DNA of 61,551 bases from Halothiobacillaceae bacterium. GTDB lineage: Bacteria; Pseudomonadota; Gammaproteobacteria; Halothiobacillales; Halothiobacillaceae. The notes beneath the pieces were generated by a model. That model was not told the origin of the DNA. It ran no database searches and worked only from the letters and a program-made list of their open reading frames with translations. Location of the stretch: positions 1 to 61,551 of the forward strand of contig JAQVHL010000008.1 of NCBI GenBank assembly GCA_028696185.1. Direction: 5' to 3'. A program made the position numbers and the translations under genes. The first letter of the stretch is position 1, and every line of letters starts with the position of its first letter. Positions 20,271-28,492 of the stretch are shown piece by piece.

Positions 20271-21056
20271 ATGGAAACCGGGATCATGAACGAGACACTG
20301 CGTGAACCGGGTTTGTGGGCGCTTTTGCGCGAGGATGTGAATTGCGTTTTTGCCCGCGACCCGGCGGCACGCACCCGTTTTGAGGTTCTGACCACCTATC
20401 CGGGGGTGCATGCGGTGATGCTGCACCGGTTTTCCCATGCGCTGTGGCGGCGCGGCTGGCGCTATCCCGCGCGCTTTCTTGCCGCGCTGACCCGGTTCTT
20501 CACCCACATCGACATCCACCCCGGCGCGGTCATCGGACGGCGTTTGTTCATCGACCACGGCGCCGGCGTGGTCATCGGCGAGACGGCCGTGCTGGGCGAC
20601 GATGTGACGCTTTACCACGGCGTGACCCTGGGCGGGACGAGCTGGCGCAAGGGGCGTCGCCATCCCACCCTGGGCAACGGCGTGCTGGTGGGGGCCGGGG
20701 CCAAGGTGCTCGGGCCGATCACGCTGGGTGAACGGGTGCGGGTGGGCGCCAACTCCGTGGTGGTCAAGGACGTGCCCGCCGACCGTACCGTGATCGGCAT
20801 TCCCGGACGCATCGTGCGCACCGAACGCGAGAGCCTCTCGCCGGATGGGATCAACCTCGATCATCACCTGATTCCCGACCCGGTCGGCAAGGCGCTCGCC
20901 TGCCTGCTCGACCGTGTGCGCGTGCTGGAAACCCGCCTGAAACAAGCAGGTCTGGAGCCGGGGGAGCCTGCCTGCGGGGTGTGCGACGGGGCGCATGGTT
21001 GCGAGGCGGATTTACCGAGAGAGGATGCTTCTCATCATCGTGTGAAGGGGGCGTGA
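20271..21056 (+). CDS. cysE: Serine O-acetyltransferase, nif-associated CysE
   Basis: CysE makes O-acetylserine for cysteine synthesis. In nif clusters a dedicated copy boosts cysteine supply for NifS and Fe-S cluster assembly. The left-handed beta-helix hexapeptide repeats run through about residues 80-190 ([41 protein letters not shown]). The 261 residues include a Cys- and His-containing tail ([10 protein letters not shown]) that is unusual for CysE. Start choice is between 20271 and an ATG 15 bases later. The gene follows nifV by one base. Confidence 0.92.
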   Translation: METGIMNETLREPGLWALLREDVNCVFARDPAARTRFEVLTTYPGVHAVMLHRFSHALWRRGWRYPARFLAALTRFFTHIDIHPGAVIGRRLFIDHGAGVVIGETAVLGDDVTLYHGVTLGGTSWRKGRRHPTLGNGVLVGAGAKVLGPITLGERVRVGANSVVVKDVPADRTVIGIPGRIVRTERESLSPDGINLDHHLIPDPVGKALACLLDRVRVLETRLKQAGLEPGEPACGVCDGAHGCEADLPREDASHHRVKGA

Positions 21057-21058
21057 GG

Positions 21059-21559
21059 ATGGATTTACTGGATTTTGATCCCCAGCCGCTTTACTACGAC
21101 GAACCCTTATCCGACGAGGTCTGGGCCCTGCTGGAGGCCGCGGCCGAAGGGTATGCCGAGGAGGCGTCCGACGCACCGCTGGCGCGGGCCTTGGAACAGG
21201 CGCCGGAATCGCTTGCCGTATGGGTGGCGCTGTATCGCAATCATTTCTACCGCCACCGGCATTCTGAGGCCTTGAGCGTGGTTGAGCAGGCGCTTGCTCT
21301 CACGACACGGCGTCTGGGGCTGTCGGCGCCACAGGACGGCCCGGCGCTGGCGGCCTGCCTGGCAAAGCCGGATGCGCCCATGATTTTGCTGCGCTTTCAC
21401 CTTATGGCGCTCAAGGCGTGCGCTTATCTGCTCCTGCGTCTGGGGCAGATCGGGGCGGGCATGGCGCTGCTTGAAATGCTGATGGAGCTTGATACACATG
21501 ACCGCCTGGGCGTGCACAGCCTGCTGGATGTGGCGCGTCAGCGTTTCGAGCCGGCTTGA
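21059..21559 (+). CDS. Nif-cluster TPR-like protein of unknown function
   Basis: I do not recognise a named family. The 166-residue protein is acidic at the N-terminus (MDLLDFDPQPLYYDEPLSDE) and then entirely helical, with tetratricopeptide-like pairs: AVWVALYRNHFYRHRHSEALSVVEQAL and FHLMALKACAYLLLRLGQIGAGMALLEML. It lies between cysE and nifW, starts right at the cysE stop, and shares their orientation, so it is probably expressed with the nif genes. A role as a scaffold or chaperone in nitrogenase maturation is inference from context only. Confidence 0.75.
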   Translation: MDLLDFDPQPLYYDEPLSDEVWALLEAAAEGYAEEASDAPLARALEQAPESLAVWVALYRNHFYRHRHSEALSVVEQALALTTRRLGLSAPQDGPALAACLAKPDAPMILLRFHLMALKACAYLLLRLGQIGAGMALLEMLMELDTHDRLGVHSLLDVARQRFEPA

Positions 21560-21596
21560 TATTTCGACGAAGTGTCCAAACAGCGGAGATACGCAC

Positions 21597-21923
21597 ATGA
21601 ATCGACATGAACTGGAAGAAAACCTGGAAGAGCTCAGCTCGGCCGAGGACTTTCTCGATTTCTTCGGCGTGAGCTACAACCCCGGCGTGGTGCAGGTCAA
21701 CCGCCTGCACATCCTGCAACGCTTTCACGACTACCTGAACCGTCGCGGGGCTCCGCTACCGGAGGACGGCACGGCGCGATTTGCCGCCTATCGTGCGCAT
21801 CTGGAGCAGGCCTATCAGGACTTTGTCGCCTCCGATGCGCTGACCGAGAAGGTGTTCAAGGTGTTCCACATGCATGGCCCGCAGACGACCTTCGTCGCGC
21901 TGGGCGATCTTTTCAAGCGCTGA
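21597..21923 (+). CDS. nifW: Nitrogenase stabilising/protective protein NifW
   Basis: NifW helps maturation or oxygen protection of the MoFe protein. The 108-residue sequence has the family core LSSAEDFLDFFGVSYNPGVVQVNRLHILQRFHDYL and the C-terminal KVFKVF. The ATG at 21597 is the family start; the longer frame upstream is spurious. It follows the TPR-like gene by 37 bases and is followed at once by nifZ, matching the Azotobacter nifWZM order. Confidence 0.94.
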   Translation: MNRHELEENLEELSSAEDFLDFFGVSYNPGVVQVNRLHILQRFHDYLNRRGAPLPEDGTARFAAYRAHLEQAYQDFVASDALTEKVFKVFHMHGPQTTFVALGDLFKR

Positions 21924-21927
21924 CGCC

Positions 21928-22389
21928 ATGCGCCCGCGCTTCGAGTTCGGTGATGCGGTGCGTGTCACGCGCAATGTGCGCAATGATGGCACCTTCCCCG
22001 GCACAGAGATCGGTGCGTTGCTGATGCGTCGCGGCAGCGTCGGGCATGTGGTGGACATCGGCACCTTCCTGCAGGACCAGATCATCTACACCGTGCATTT
22101 TCTCGATCAGGGGCGTCTGGTCGGCTGTCGTGAGGAAGAGCTGATCGGTGCGGACGAGCCGTGGAATCCGAGCCGCTTCGAGGCGCGCGAGAAGGTTCGA
22201 GCCCGTCTTACCCTGACCGTGGCGGGGGAGGTGCGCGCCCAGGCCGGAGAGATTGGCGAGGTCATCCGCGTGCTGCGCGATGTGCCCGGTGGTGTGCAGT
22301 ACCACGTCATGTTTCCCGCGCATGTGGTGCAGGTGCCGGAGAATGTACTGGAAGCGCTGGAGACGCGGGATAAGGAGGGTGCGGCATGA
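21928..22389 (+). CDS. nifZ: Nitrogen fixation protein NifZ
   Basis: NifZ is a chaperone for formation of the second P-cluster of the MoFe protein. The 153 residues contain two related SH3-like segments: FGDAVRVTRNVRNDGTFPG with GSVGHVVDIGTFLQDQIIYTVHF, then RARLTLTVAG with GEIGEVIRVLRDVPGGVQYHVMF. The duplication is normal for full-length NifZ. It begins four bases after nifW and overlaps nifM by four bases. Confidence 0.92.
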   Translation: MRPRFEFGDAVRVTRNVRNDGTFPGTEIGALLMRRGSVGHVVDIGTFLQDQIIYTVHFLDQGRLVGCREEELIGADEPWNPSRFEAREKVRARLTLTVAGEVRAQAGEIGEVIRVLRDVPGGVQYHVMFPAHVVQVPENVLEALETRDKEGAA

Positions 22390-23222
22390 CACTCGCCTAT
22401 CTGGAATTGCAGGTTGCACAGCAATTGTTCGGGCGTGAGCCGGAAGGTCTGGATCAGACGGCGCGCGCGCGCGTGACCTTTGTTGCCCGCCGTCGCCAGC
22501 AGATCGAATCGGCGGTACTCGCCAGCGCCGAGGCAGGCGGGGTGCATGTGCCGGATTCGGCAGTGAATGAAGCGCTGTCCGCCCTGCGCGGGCGCTATCC
22601 CGATGCGGACAGCTTCGTGGCCGAGCTTTCCGGCCTGGGACTGGATGAGGCCGGCATCGAGGAAGCGCTGCGCCGTCAGTTGACGGTGGACGCGGTGCTG
22701 GAGCGGGTGAGCGCGACGGTCGAGCCGGTCAGCCGGGTGGATATCGAGCTGTTCTATCACCTGAACCAAGCGCGGTTTGTCAGCCCGGAGCGCCGCCGTG
22801 CCCGGCATTTGCTGATTACCGTCAACGAGGCACTGGCCGGTAATGGTCGTGAGGCGGTGCGGGGGCGCATCGAGGCCATCCGTACCCGGCTCGCCGCCCG
22901 CCCGGCCCGTTTCGCCGAGGAGGTGCAACGCCATTCGGAATGCCCCACCGCGCTTGATGGCGGCCTGTTGGGCGATGTGCCGCGCGGCACGCTGTACCCG
23001 GAACTCGAAGCGGTGCTGTTTTCACTGCGAGTGGGCGAGCTGTCCGAGTCGGTGGAATCGCCGCTGGGCTTTCACCTCTTGCGCTGCGACGGCATCCTGC
23101 CCGCGACCCGGGTCGGCCTCGATGAGGCAGAGCCCCGGATTCGTGAGGCGTTACAGGACCAGCGTGCCCGTCAGCAGCAAAAAGTCTGGCTGGAAGCGCT
23201 GTTGCGCGACAGGCGCGGGTAG
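22386..23222 (+). CDS. nifM: Peptidyl-prolyl isomerase NifM
   Basis: NifM is a parvulin-type isomerase needed for folding of the nitrogenase Fe protein NifH. Residues 1-135 form a helical N-terminal domain. The C-terminal parvulin domain contains RRRARHLLITVNEA, FAEEVQRHSECPTALDGGLLGDVPRG and LSESVESPLGFHLLRCDG. The 278 residues match Azotobacter NifM. It is the last nif gene here and converges with the minus-strand lipoprotein gene only 21 bases away. Confidence 0.93.
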   Translation: MTLAYLELQVAQQLFGREPEGLDQTARARVTFVARRRQQIESAVLASAEAGGVHVPDSAVNEALSALRGRYPDADSFVAELSGLGLDEAGIEEALRRQLTVDAVLERVSATVEPVSRVDIELFYHLNQARFVSPERRRARHLLITVNEALAGNGREAVRGRIEAIRTRLAARPARFAEEVQRHSECPTALDGGLLGDVPRGTLYPELEAVLFSLRVGELSESVESPLGFHLLRCDGILPATRVGLDEAEPRIREALQDQRARQQQKVWLEALLRDRRG

Positions 23223-23243
23223 GCGGATCGCGCGAAAGAGTGC

Positions 23244-24554
23244 TTAGTGACGTGTTTCGATGGCCTGAACGAGACGGGCGGCAAGGGCGGCGTAATCCTT
23301 GTCGAAATGGTGGCCGCCCGGCAGGCCGATGCGTTCGCTGTCCTGCATTGAGGTTTCGCGGCACAGCGATTCCTTTTCATCCAGACCGTAAACGCAGACG
23401 ACCCGATCCATCGGCAGGGTTTCGGCGGTTTTCGCTACCGACAGCACCTGCTGGCCGTCCGGGCGTCCGCCGATCCAGCCGCTCATGTGGATTTCAAAGT
23501 CGGTGATCAGGCCAGGGGCCAGCAGGGCGAGCAGACGGATGCGCTCGCGGTCGCCCTCCGGCAGGGCCGAATAGACCGCAGGCAGGATGTCGGCGCCGAA
23601 GGAATAGCCGATCAGCACGACCGAGCGCCCCTGATCGGGGTGACGGGCCAGCAGGCGCGATAGATCCCCGGCGACCTGACGGGGTTCACGGCGAGTCCAG
23701 AAATAGCGCAGGGCATCGACCCCCAGTACGGTGTAATCGGCCTGGGCGAGTCGGTCGGCCAGTTGCTTGTCGATGTCGCGCCAGCCGCCGTCGCCGGAGT
23801 AGATGATGACCAGCGGGCGGTCCGCCATTTTGGCGCGGGCCACTGCGATGACAGGGAGAGCGTCCTCCTTGCGACGGTCCAGCGCGTCGATCAGGCGTTG
23901 TTTCTCCCTGGCGACATCCTGGGGCGAATCCAGTACCCGTATTGTTGCGGAAGCTTCCGGTCGGTCGGTTGCCACGGTCTGCACGGACCAGGGCGCGGAA
24001 GGGCGGGGCGGTGTACTCAGGGGCGCTTGTCCGTCCGCGCTGCGCGGGCAGAGGGGGCGGGCGAAGTGAAGCGGGCGGTTCTCGTAGGCTTCGGCCAGTG
24101 CACCGGCGAAAACGCCTTGCGGCGCCTGTTCGAGAAGGATCAGCGTCAGCAGGGCTCCGGGGCCTGTACCGAGCAGAAGCGGCGGGCGATAGCCGGATAA
24201 GCCCAGGTCGTGCTCGATGCGCTGGGCGGTCCATTGCACCGCGCCAGCAAGATAGTGACACTCGCCTTCGACAGCCGGCAGGGCCTGCGCACGGCGCAGG
24301 TATTCGACGGCATCGATGTCCGCCACGGCCAGGCCCTGACCGAGCAGTTCGCGCGGGGCTTCGGCGGGCAGGTGCTCGCCCAGGCGCAGAATCAGGCCGC
24401 GCGTCTCGCCGGCAGGGCGCCAGAGCAGGTATTCACCCCATTCGTTGGCCGTGCGCGTCTCCGGTGGGGGCGGGGTTGTGCAGCCGGCGATCAGGGCGAG
24501 GCCGAGGAGCGCGGGCAGGGCAGGCAACATGCGCTTTTTCCTGTGCATTTTCAT
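23244..24554 (-). CDS. AcvB/VirJ-family lipoprotein (probable lysyl-PG hydrolase)
   Basis: The N-terminus MKMHRKKR, a hydrophobic stretch and the lipobox LIAGC predict an outer- or inner-membrane lipoprotein facing the periplasm. The 436-residue protein has two alpha/beta-hydrolase-like halves, as in AcvB; the second contains the nucleophile elbow GYSFGAD and a late His in GGHHFDKDY. AcvB/AtvA proteins hydrolyse lysyl-phosphatidylglycerol and are encoded next to its synthase in Rhizobium and Agrobacterium. Here the start overlaps the mprF stop (ATGA), which fixes the start at 24554 and supports that pairing. The specific reaction is inferred from the family. Confidence 0.85.
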   Translation of the reverse strand: MKMHRKKRMLPALPALLGLALIAGCTTPPPPETRTANEWGEYLLWRPAGETRGLILRLGEHLPAEAPRELLGQGLAVADIDAVEYLRRAQALPAVEGECHYLAGAVQWTAQRIEHDLGLSGYRPPLLLGTGPGALLTLILLEQAPQGVFAGALAEAYENRPLHFARPLCPRSADGQAPLSTPPRPSAPWSVQTVATDRPEASATIRVLDSPQDVAREKQRLIDALDRRKEDALPVIAVARAKMADRPLVIIYSGDGGWRDIDKQLADRLAQADYTVLGVDALRYFWTRREPRQVAGDLSRLLARHPDQGRSVVLIGYSFGADILPAVYSALPEGDRERIRLLALLAPGLITDFEIHMSGWIGGRPDGQQVLSVAKTAETLPMDRVVCVYGLDEKESLCRETSMQDSERIGLPGGHHFDKDYAALAARLVQAIETRH

Positions 24555-27178
24555 TTGCCAATAACACCGCGCATGCCGCCCGCGATCAGCGCGGCGATGT
24601 CGGCGAGCACGATGGCCGGGCTCATGCCGCCCTCGGTGGCCAGATAGCGGGGCTCCCAGTCCGGGTTGAACTTCTGCTTGAAGGTGCGCAGGCCCTGGAA
24701 GTTGTAGTACGGCTCGCCGAGGTTGTAGATCAGTGCGCCGAATCGCTGCCACAGTGGGGCGAGGGTATGGTCTTCCAGGCCGGACAGCGGGGCCATGCCC
24801 AGCGAAAAGCGCGCATAGCCGTTTTCCTGGGCCTGCAGCAGGCAGCGCAGCAGAAGAAACTGCATGGTGTTTTTCGGCGCGTCCGGCCGATAGCGCATCA
24901 GGTCGATGGCCATTTCCCCGCGCCGCGCGTCCTCTGGCGCAGGTGCTGCGTCCTGGCAGGACTCCAGCAAGGAGGCAAAGGCGACGATGCGCCCTTCATG
25001 ACGCACGATGCCGAAGTTGAAATGGCGAAGATACGCTTCATCGAAGGCGCCGACGGAAAAGCGCTTCTCGCGGGTATTGCGCTGGGCAAGCCAGGCGTCG
25101 GAAATCTCGCGCAGGCTAGCGCGCTCGTCGTCGAATCGGCAGGCGGGGAGTATCTCGAAGCTCAGGCCGTCGCGCGCGGCGCGCTTGAGCAGGTAGCGGT
25201 GATCGTAGCCCTGCGGGCCTTCGAGGCTGAAGCGCGACAAGTCGACCACCGCCTCCTCGCCGATCTTGATCGGCATCAGCCCCATGTCCAGGTAGAAGGG
25301 CAGATAGTCTGGGCGTACCTGATAAAAGGCGATGCGTCCGCCCTGGCGGTCTACGTTCTCGCGAAAGCGCCAGGCCAGTTCCTCGGCACGGCGCGCGGGT
25401 CCGACCGGATCGCCCAGCGACACATGGGTGGAGCCTCGTACGCCGAACATCACAAAAGCCCCGCCTTCATCATCGAACAGCAGATGCTTGTCACCGGCCA
25501 GGGCGAGATTGGGCAGCGCATGCGCTTGCTGGCGGATCAGGGTTTCCGTCAGCGCCAGGGTGGCCGCATCCGGGCGGGACAGGGCGAGCGGGGTGCGCGG
25601 CGGGCGCAGCAGCGCCGTGAGTCCCAGCAGGGCCGCGCCCACGCCGACGGCCAGGCTTGCGCGCAGGGCGCGGGCGGCTTCCTGATCGAAGCCGAAGCTC
25701 GTCCACAAAAAATGCGAATACTCGACATGTTTGAACGAGAAAAAAGTCACCGCCATCATGCCCAGTATGGCGGCGGCAACCGACAATACCCAGCCGGGCG
25801 TGAAGGTCGAATCGAGCAGCCGGGTGCGGCGATAGAACTCCCGGCGGCTCAGCAGCAGGATGAAGGCGGCGCCGGAGAGCAGTAGCGCTTCTTCGTAATC
25901 AATCCCCTTGGCGATGGACAGCACAGCACCGGCCACCAGCAGCAGGACGGTCATCAGGAAGGCGCCGTTCAGGCGTCGGTACAGCCCTCGCGCCAGCACC
26001 AGCAGCATCAGGCCGGTGAACGCCGCCAACAGGCTGGATGCCTCGACCACCATCAGCGGCAGCGCCGCCTCCAGGGCCAGAAGGCGCTGCGGTACGGTGG
26101 GGGTGGCCGAGGAGGCGAGCAGGATCAGCCCGGCGATGAAGCTCATGCCCGCCATGACCGGCGGCACCAGCCGCGCTCCCCAGCCACCGAGCTGACGTGC
26201 CAGTAAAATGGCCGGCTCCGCCCGCTCGCGCGTTTCCCTCGCGGCCAGCACCAGGGTGGCGAGCATCAGCGGCAGCAGATAGTAAATCCCGCGAAAAATC
26301 AGCAGTGCTGCCGTCAATTGTTCGGCAGGCATGTGCTGATGCAGCCCCAGCAGCATGACCGCTTCGAATACCCCCAGTCCACCCGGTACGTGGCTTGCGA
26401 CCCCAGCCACCAGGGCAGCGACGAAGACCAGCAGAAAGGCAATGAAGGGAACGTTCGATTCCGGCAGCAGGACGTACAGGCAGGCGCCGGCCAGGGCGAT
26501 GTCCACGGCGGACAGGGCCAGCAAGGCCAGGGACAGCCGGAAAGACGGCAGTGCCAGCCGCCAGCGCCACAGGTTCAGGTATCGTGGCCCCAGGGCCAGC
26601 CAGAGGAGCAGGGCGCCAAGCAGGGCCAGGAGGGCCAGCCCCGCCGCGCGCAGGGTGGCGCTGTCCATGTGCAGGTGTTCGGCCAGGAGCTCCGGTTGCC
26701 AGGCCAGCGCGCCGGCGCCCACCGCATGCGCGCCGATGCCGAAGGCCAGGGCGCAGAAGGCGGCGATGCGGGCCACGTCCAGCCCGTCCAGTCCCGCTTC
26801 GGCATAGATGCGAAAACGCACCGAGGCCCCGGAAATCAGGGCCATGCCGATGGTGTTGGAAAAGGCATAACCGGTGAAGGACGCCAGCGCGACGGTGCGC
26901 AAGGGCAGACGCCGGCCGATATAGCGCAGGGCCGCGGCATCGTAGCCGACCATGCTGGCGTAGCTTGCGGCCATGAACAGCAGCGCGAGCAGGATCGCGC
27001 CGGGCGAGAGTGCGCGTATGGCCTCCAGGAGCTGGTCCAGGTGGATTTCGTGCAGAAGCCGGTAAATGGCGAAACCGGCCAGGGAAAACAGCAGCAGGGT
27101 GATGCTGGGCATCAGCCAGGGGTGCCGTCGACCGCTGTCGTCGGAAGAAATCGAATCGTTGGACGGTGCGTGGCTCAC
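24551..27178 (-). CDS. mprF: Phosphatidylglycerol lysyltransferase / flippase MprF (LpiA)
   Basis: MprF transfers an amino acid, usually lysine from Lys-tRNA, to phosphatidylglycerol and flips the product, lowering negative surface charge. The 875 residues comprise about 14 transmembrane helices (roughly 20-530) and a cytosolic DUF2156 GNAT-like synthase domain (about 540-860). The domain shows FVMFGVRGSTHVSLGDPVG and ARFSLGMAPLSGLEDH. It starts with GTG. Coupled translation with the downstream AcvB-like hydrolase forms a synthesis-and-turnover pair known to aid acid tolerance and resistance to cationic peptides. Confidence 0.94.
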   Translation of the reverse strand: MSHAPSNDSISSDDSGRRHPWLMPSITLLLFSLAGFAIYRLLHEIHLDQLLEAIRALSPGAILLALLFMAASYASMVGYDAAALRYIGRRLPLRTVALASFTGYAFSNTIGMALISGASVRFRIYAEAGLDGLDVARIAAFCALAFGIGAHAVGAGALAWQPELLAEHLHMDSATLRAAGLALLALLGALLLWLALGPRYLNLWRWRLALPSFRLSLALLALSAVDIALAGACLYVLLPESNVPFIAFLLVFVAALVAGVASHVPGGLGVFEAVMLLGLHQHMPAEQLTAALLIFRGIYYLLPLMLATLVLAARETRERAEPAILLARQLGGWGARLVPPVMAGMSFIAGLILLASSATPTVPQRLLALEAALPLMVVEASSLLAAFTGLMLLVLARGLYRRLNGAFLMTVLLLVAGAVLSIAKGIDYEEALLLSGAAFILLLSRREFYRRTRLLDSTFTPGWVLSVAAAILGMMAVTFFSFKHVEYSHFLWTSFGFDQEAARALRASLAVGVGAALLGLTALLRPPRTPLALSRPDAATLALTETLIRQQAHALPNLALAGDKHLLFDDEGGAFVMFGVRGSTHVSLGDPVGPARRAEELAWRFRENVDRQGGRIAFYQVRPDYLPFYLDMGLMPIKIGEEAVVDLSRFSLEGPQGYDHRYLLKRAARDGLSFEILPACRFDDERASLREISDAWLAQRNTREKRFSVGAFDEAYLRHFNFGIVRHEGRIVAFASLLESCQDAAPAPEDARRGEMAIDLMRYRPDAPKNTMQFLLLRCLLQAQENGYARFSLGMAPLSGLEDHTLAPLWQRFGALIYNLGEPYYNFQGLRTFKQKFNPDWEPRYLATEGGMSPAIVLADIAALIAGGMRGVIGK

Positions 27179-27255
27179 GATGGACCGCGAGGTGGGGCAA
27201 GGGGCTGCTATTCTCGCACGAGCCGAAGGGGTGTGAAATGCCCGGCTCGGGGCGA

Positions 27256-28230
27256 TCAGTCGGTTTCGTCCACCTGATCCAGGGCCGCCCAGGCTTTATC
27301 CGCCAGGGGGGACAGGGCAGAGCCTGCCAGCCAGTCGGCTTCACGTTCATGGGCTTCATAGCGCCCGCTTTCGATCAGGCTGTGAACCAGCGCCAGACGA
27401 TGGGCCGCCTGCACTATCGCACCCAGGGACGCGCCGTTGGGTTTGTCCTGAGCGTCCAGTGCCTGTACGACGGCACTGGGAAACTCCCACTCTTGCGCGA
27501 CTTTTCGCGCGATTTTCGGCAGCAGCACATGCCGCGCCTCGAATAATGCGCGGGTTGGCGGAGGGGCCGTCACGGGCAGCGCCTTTGCAGCAACCAGAGC
27601 GCCAGTGTGAAAAGCCAGCCCGCCCAGCCAGGCTTCGAAACGTGCCCCGCCTGTTGCGGTGGCCAGCGCGGCGGCAGCAGCGGAAGTCTTGGCGATCAGT
27701 CGCCAGGACGGGGTGAGCGCCTGGTTTGCGTCTCTACGCATGACTGGACGGAACGCGAGCCGGCTCACCGTCTCGCGCAGACCGTCGGTTCCCAGACGCG
27801 CCACGGCCTGTTCAATGCCTTGCAGCGGTGTGCCACGGTTGTACAGGGCGCTGTTCGCCACCCGCAGGATTTCGGCGATGGCGGCCGGGTCATCCCGGAT
27901 CAGCGCCACGTAATCCGCCGTGCTGCGCGTGGGGTCACGCAGGGCCTGTAACAAGCGCGGCACCAGGGTAGGCAGGCGTGGGATGTGCCGGGCCAGCGTT
28001 TCTTCTTCGGCCAGAGCGCGCAGTTTTTCCACCAGCGGGCGCGCTGCCGTGCTGTCCTGCAAGGTGTCGGCGCCAAGCTGTGCCAGGAAATGGTCCCGTT
28101 CGGGGTCGCGATGCGCCGCCGGGGATTCCATGGGGGGGCGGACGGTTGCGTTGGCCCCATCGGGCCTGGGGCTGTGGGTGGCGACTGTCCGTTCGCGTCC
28201 CAGCAGGCGGTTGATCCAGCTCCCAAACAT
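27256..28230 (-). CDS. HDOD domain protein
   Basis: HDOD proteins are signalling adaptors without phosphodiesterase activity, related to HD-domain proteins and often tied to motility or stress control. Here the domain spans about residues 85-300, with LARHIPRLPTLVPRLLQALRDP, a DDPAAIAEILRVANSALYN motif and LGTDGLRETVSRL. The N-terminus MFGSWINRLLGRE looks like a short amphipathic helix. An open frame continues upstream to 28704, but that part overlaps the promoter region of the next gene and lacks protein character, so I start at 28230. It lies 77 bases upstream of mprF. Confidence 0.85.
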   Translation of the reverse strand: MFGSWINRLLGRERTVATHSPRPDGANATVRPPMESPAAHRDPERDHFLAQLGADTLQDSTAARPLVEKLRALAEEETLARHIPRLPTLVPRLLQALRDPTRSTADYVALIRDDPAAIAEILRVANSALYNRGTPLQGIEQAVARLGTDGLRETVSRLAFRPVMRRDANQALTPSWRLIAKTSAAAAALATATGGARFEAWLGGLAFHTGALVAAKALPVTAPPPTRALFEARHVLLPKIARKVAQEWEFPSAVVQALDAQDKPNGASLGAIVQAAHRLALVHSLIESGRYEAHEREADWLAGSALSPLADKAWAALDQVDETD

Positions 28231-28435
28231 TGCTTCATTCCCTCTTTGCTGTTCACGCCACGCTTCGCGGCATTGTTCACCAGCGGCAGCGCAGCGACAA
28301 GACATACCGCCTTCCGGGTGAGGCAGGCCCTGGGGGTTTTCGACAACGCTCTCGTTCGTGAGGGTAAAAGTTTTGTATCTCCCCTGCGATGAAGTGGTTA
28401 GAATCGCTTTCTTGAAAGCGCGCGAGACAGGATTC

Positions 28436-28463
28436 TTGCGTCTTGTGCGCTGTGTTTGATAAT
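28436..28463 (+). promoter_or_regulatory. Sigma-70 promoter for the delta-60 repeat gene
   Basis: TTGCGT, a 16-base spacer and GATAAT (preceded by TTT) lie 30 bases before the start codon. Confidence 0.45.
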
Positions 28464-28492
28464 CGATTTTCATGGCCAAGGAGCGATCATTC

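Noticed and set aside
23942-25885. A 647-codon + strand frame over mprF and the acvB-like gene
   Set aside because: No family resemblance and it crosses two genes that have clear motifs on the minus strand.
28231-28492. Possible c-di-GMP or other riboswitch between the HDOD and delta-60 genes
   Set aside because: No conserved riboswitch core could be found by eye on either strand; only a sigma-70 promoter is supported.
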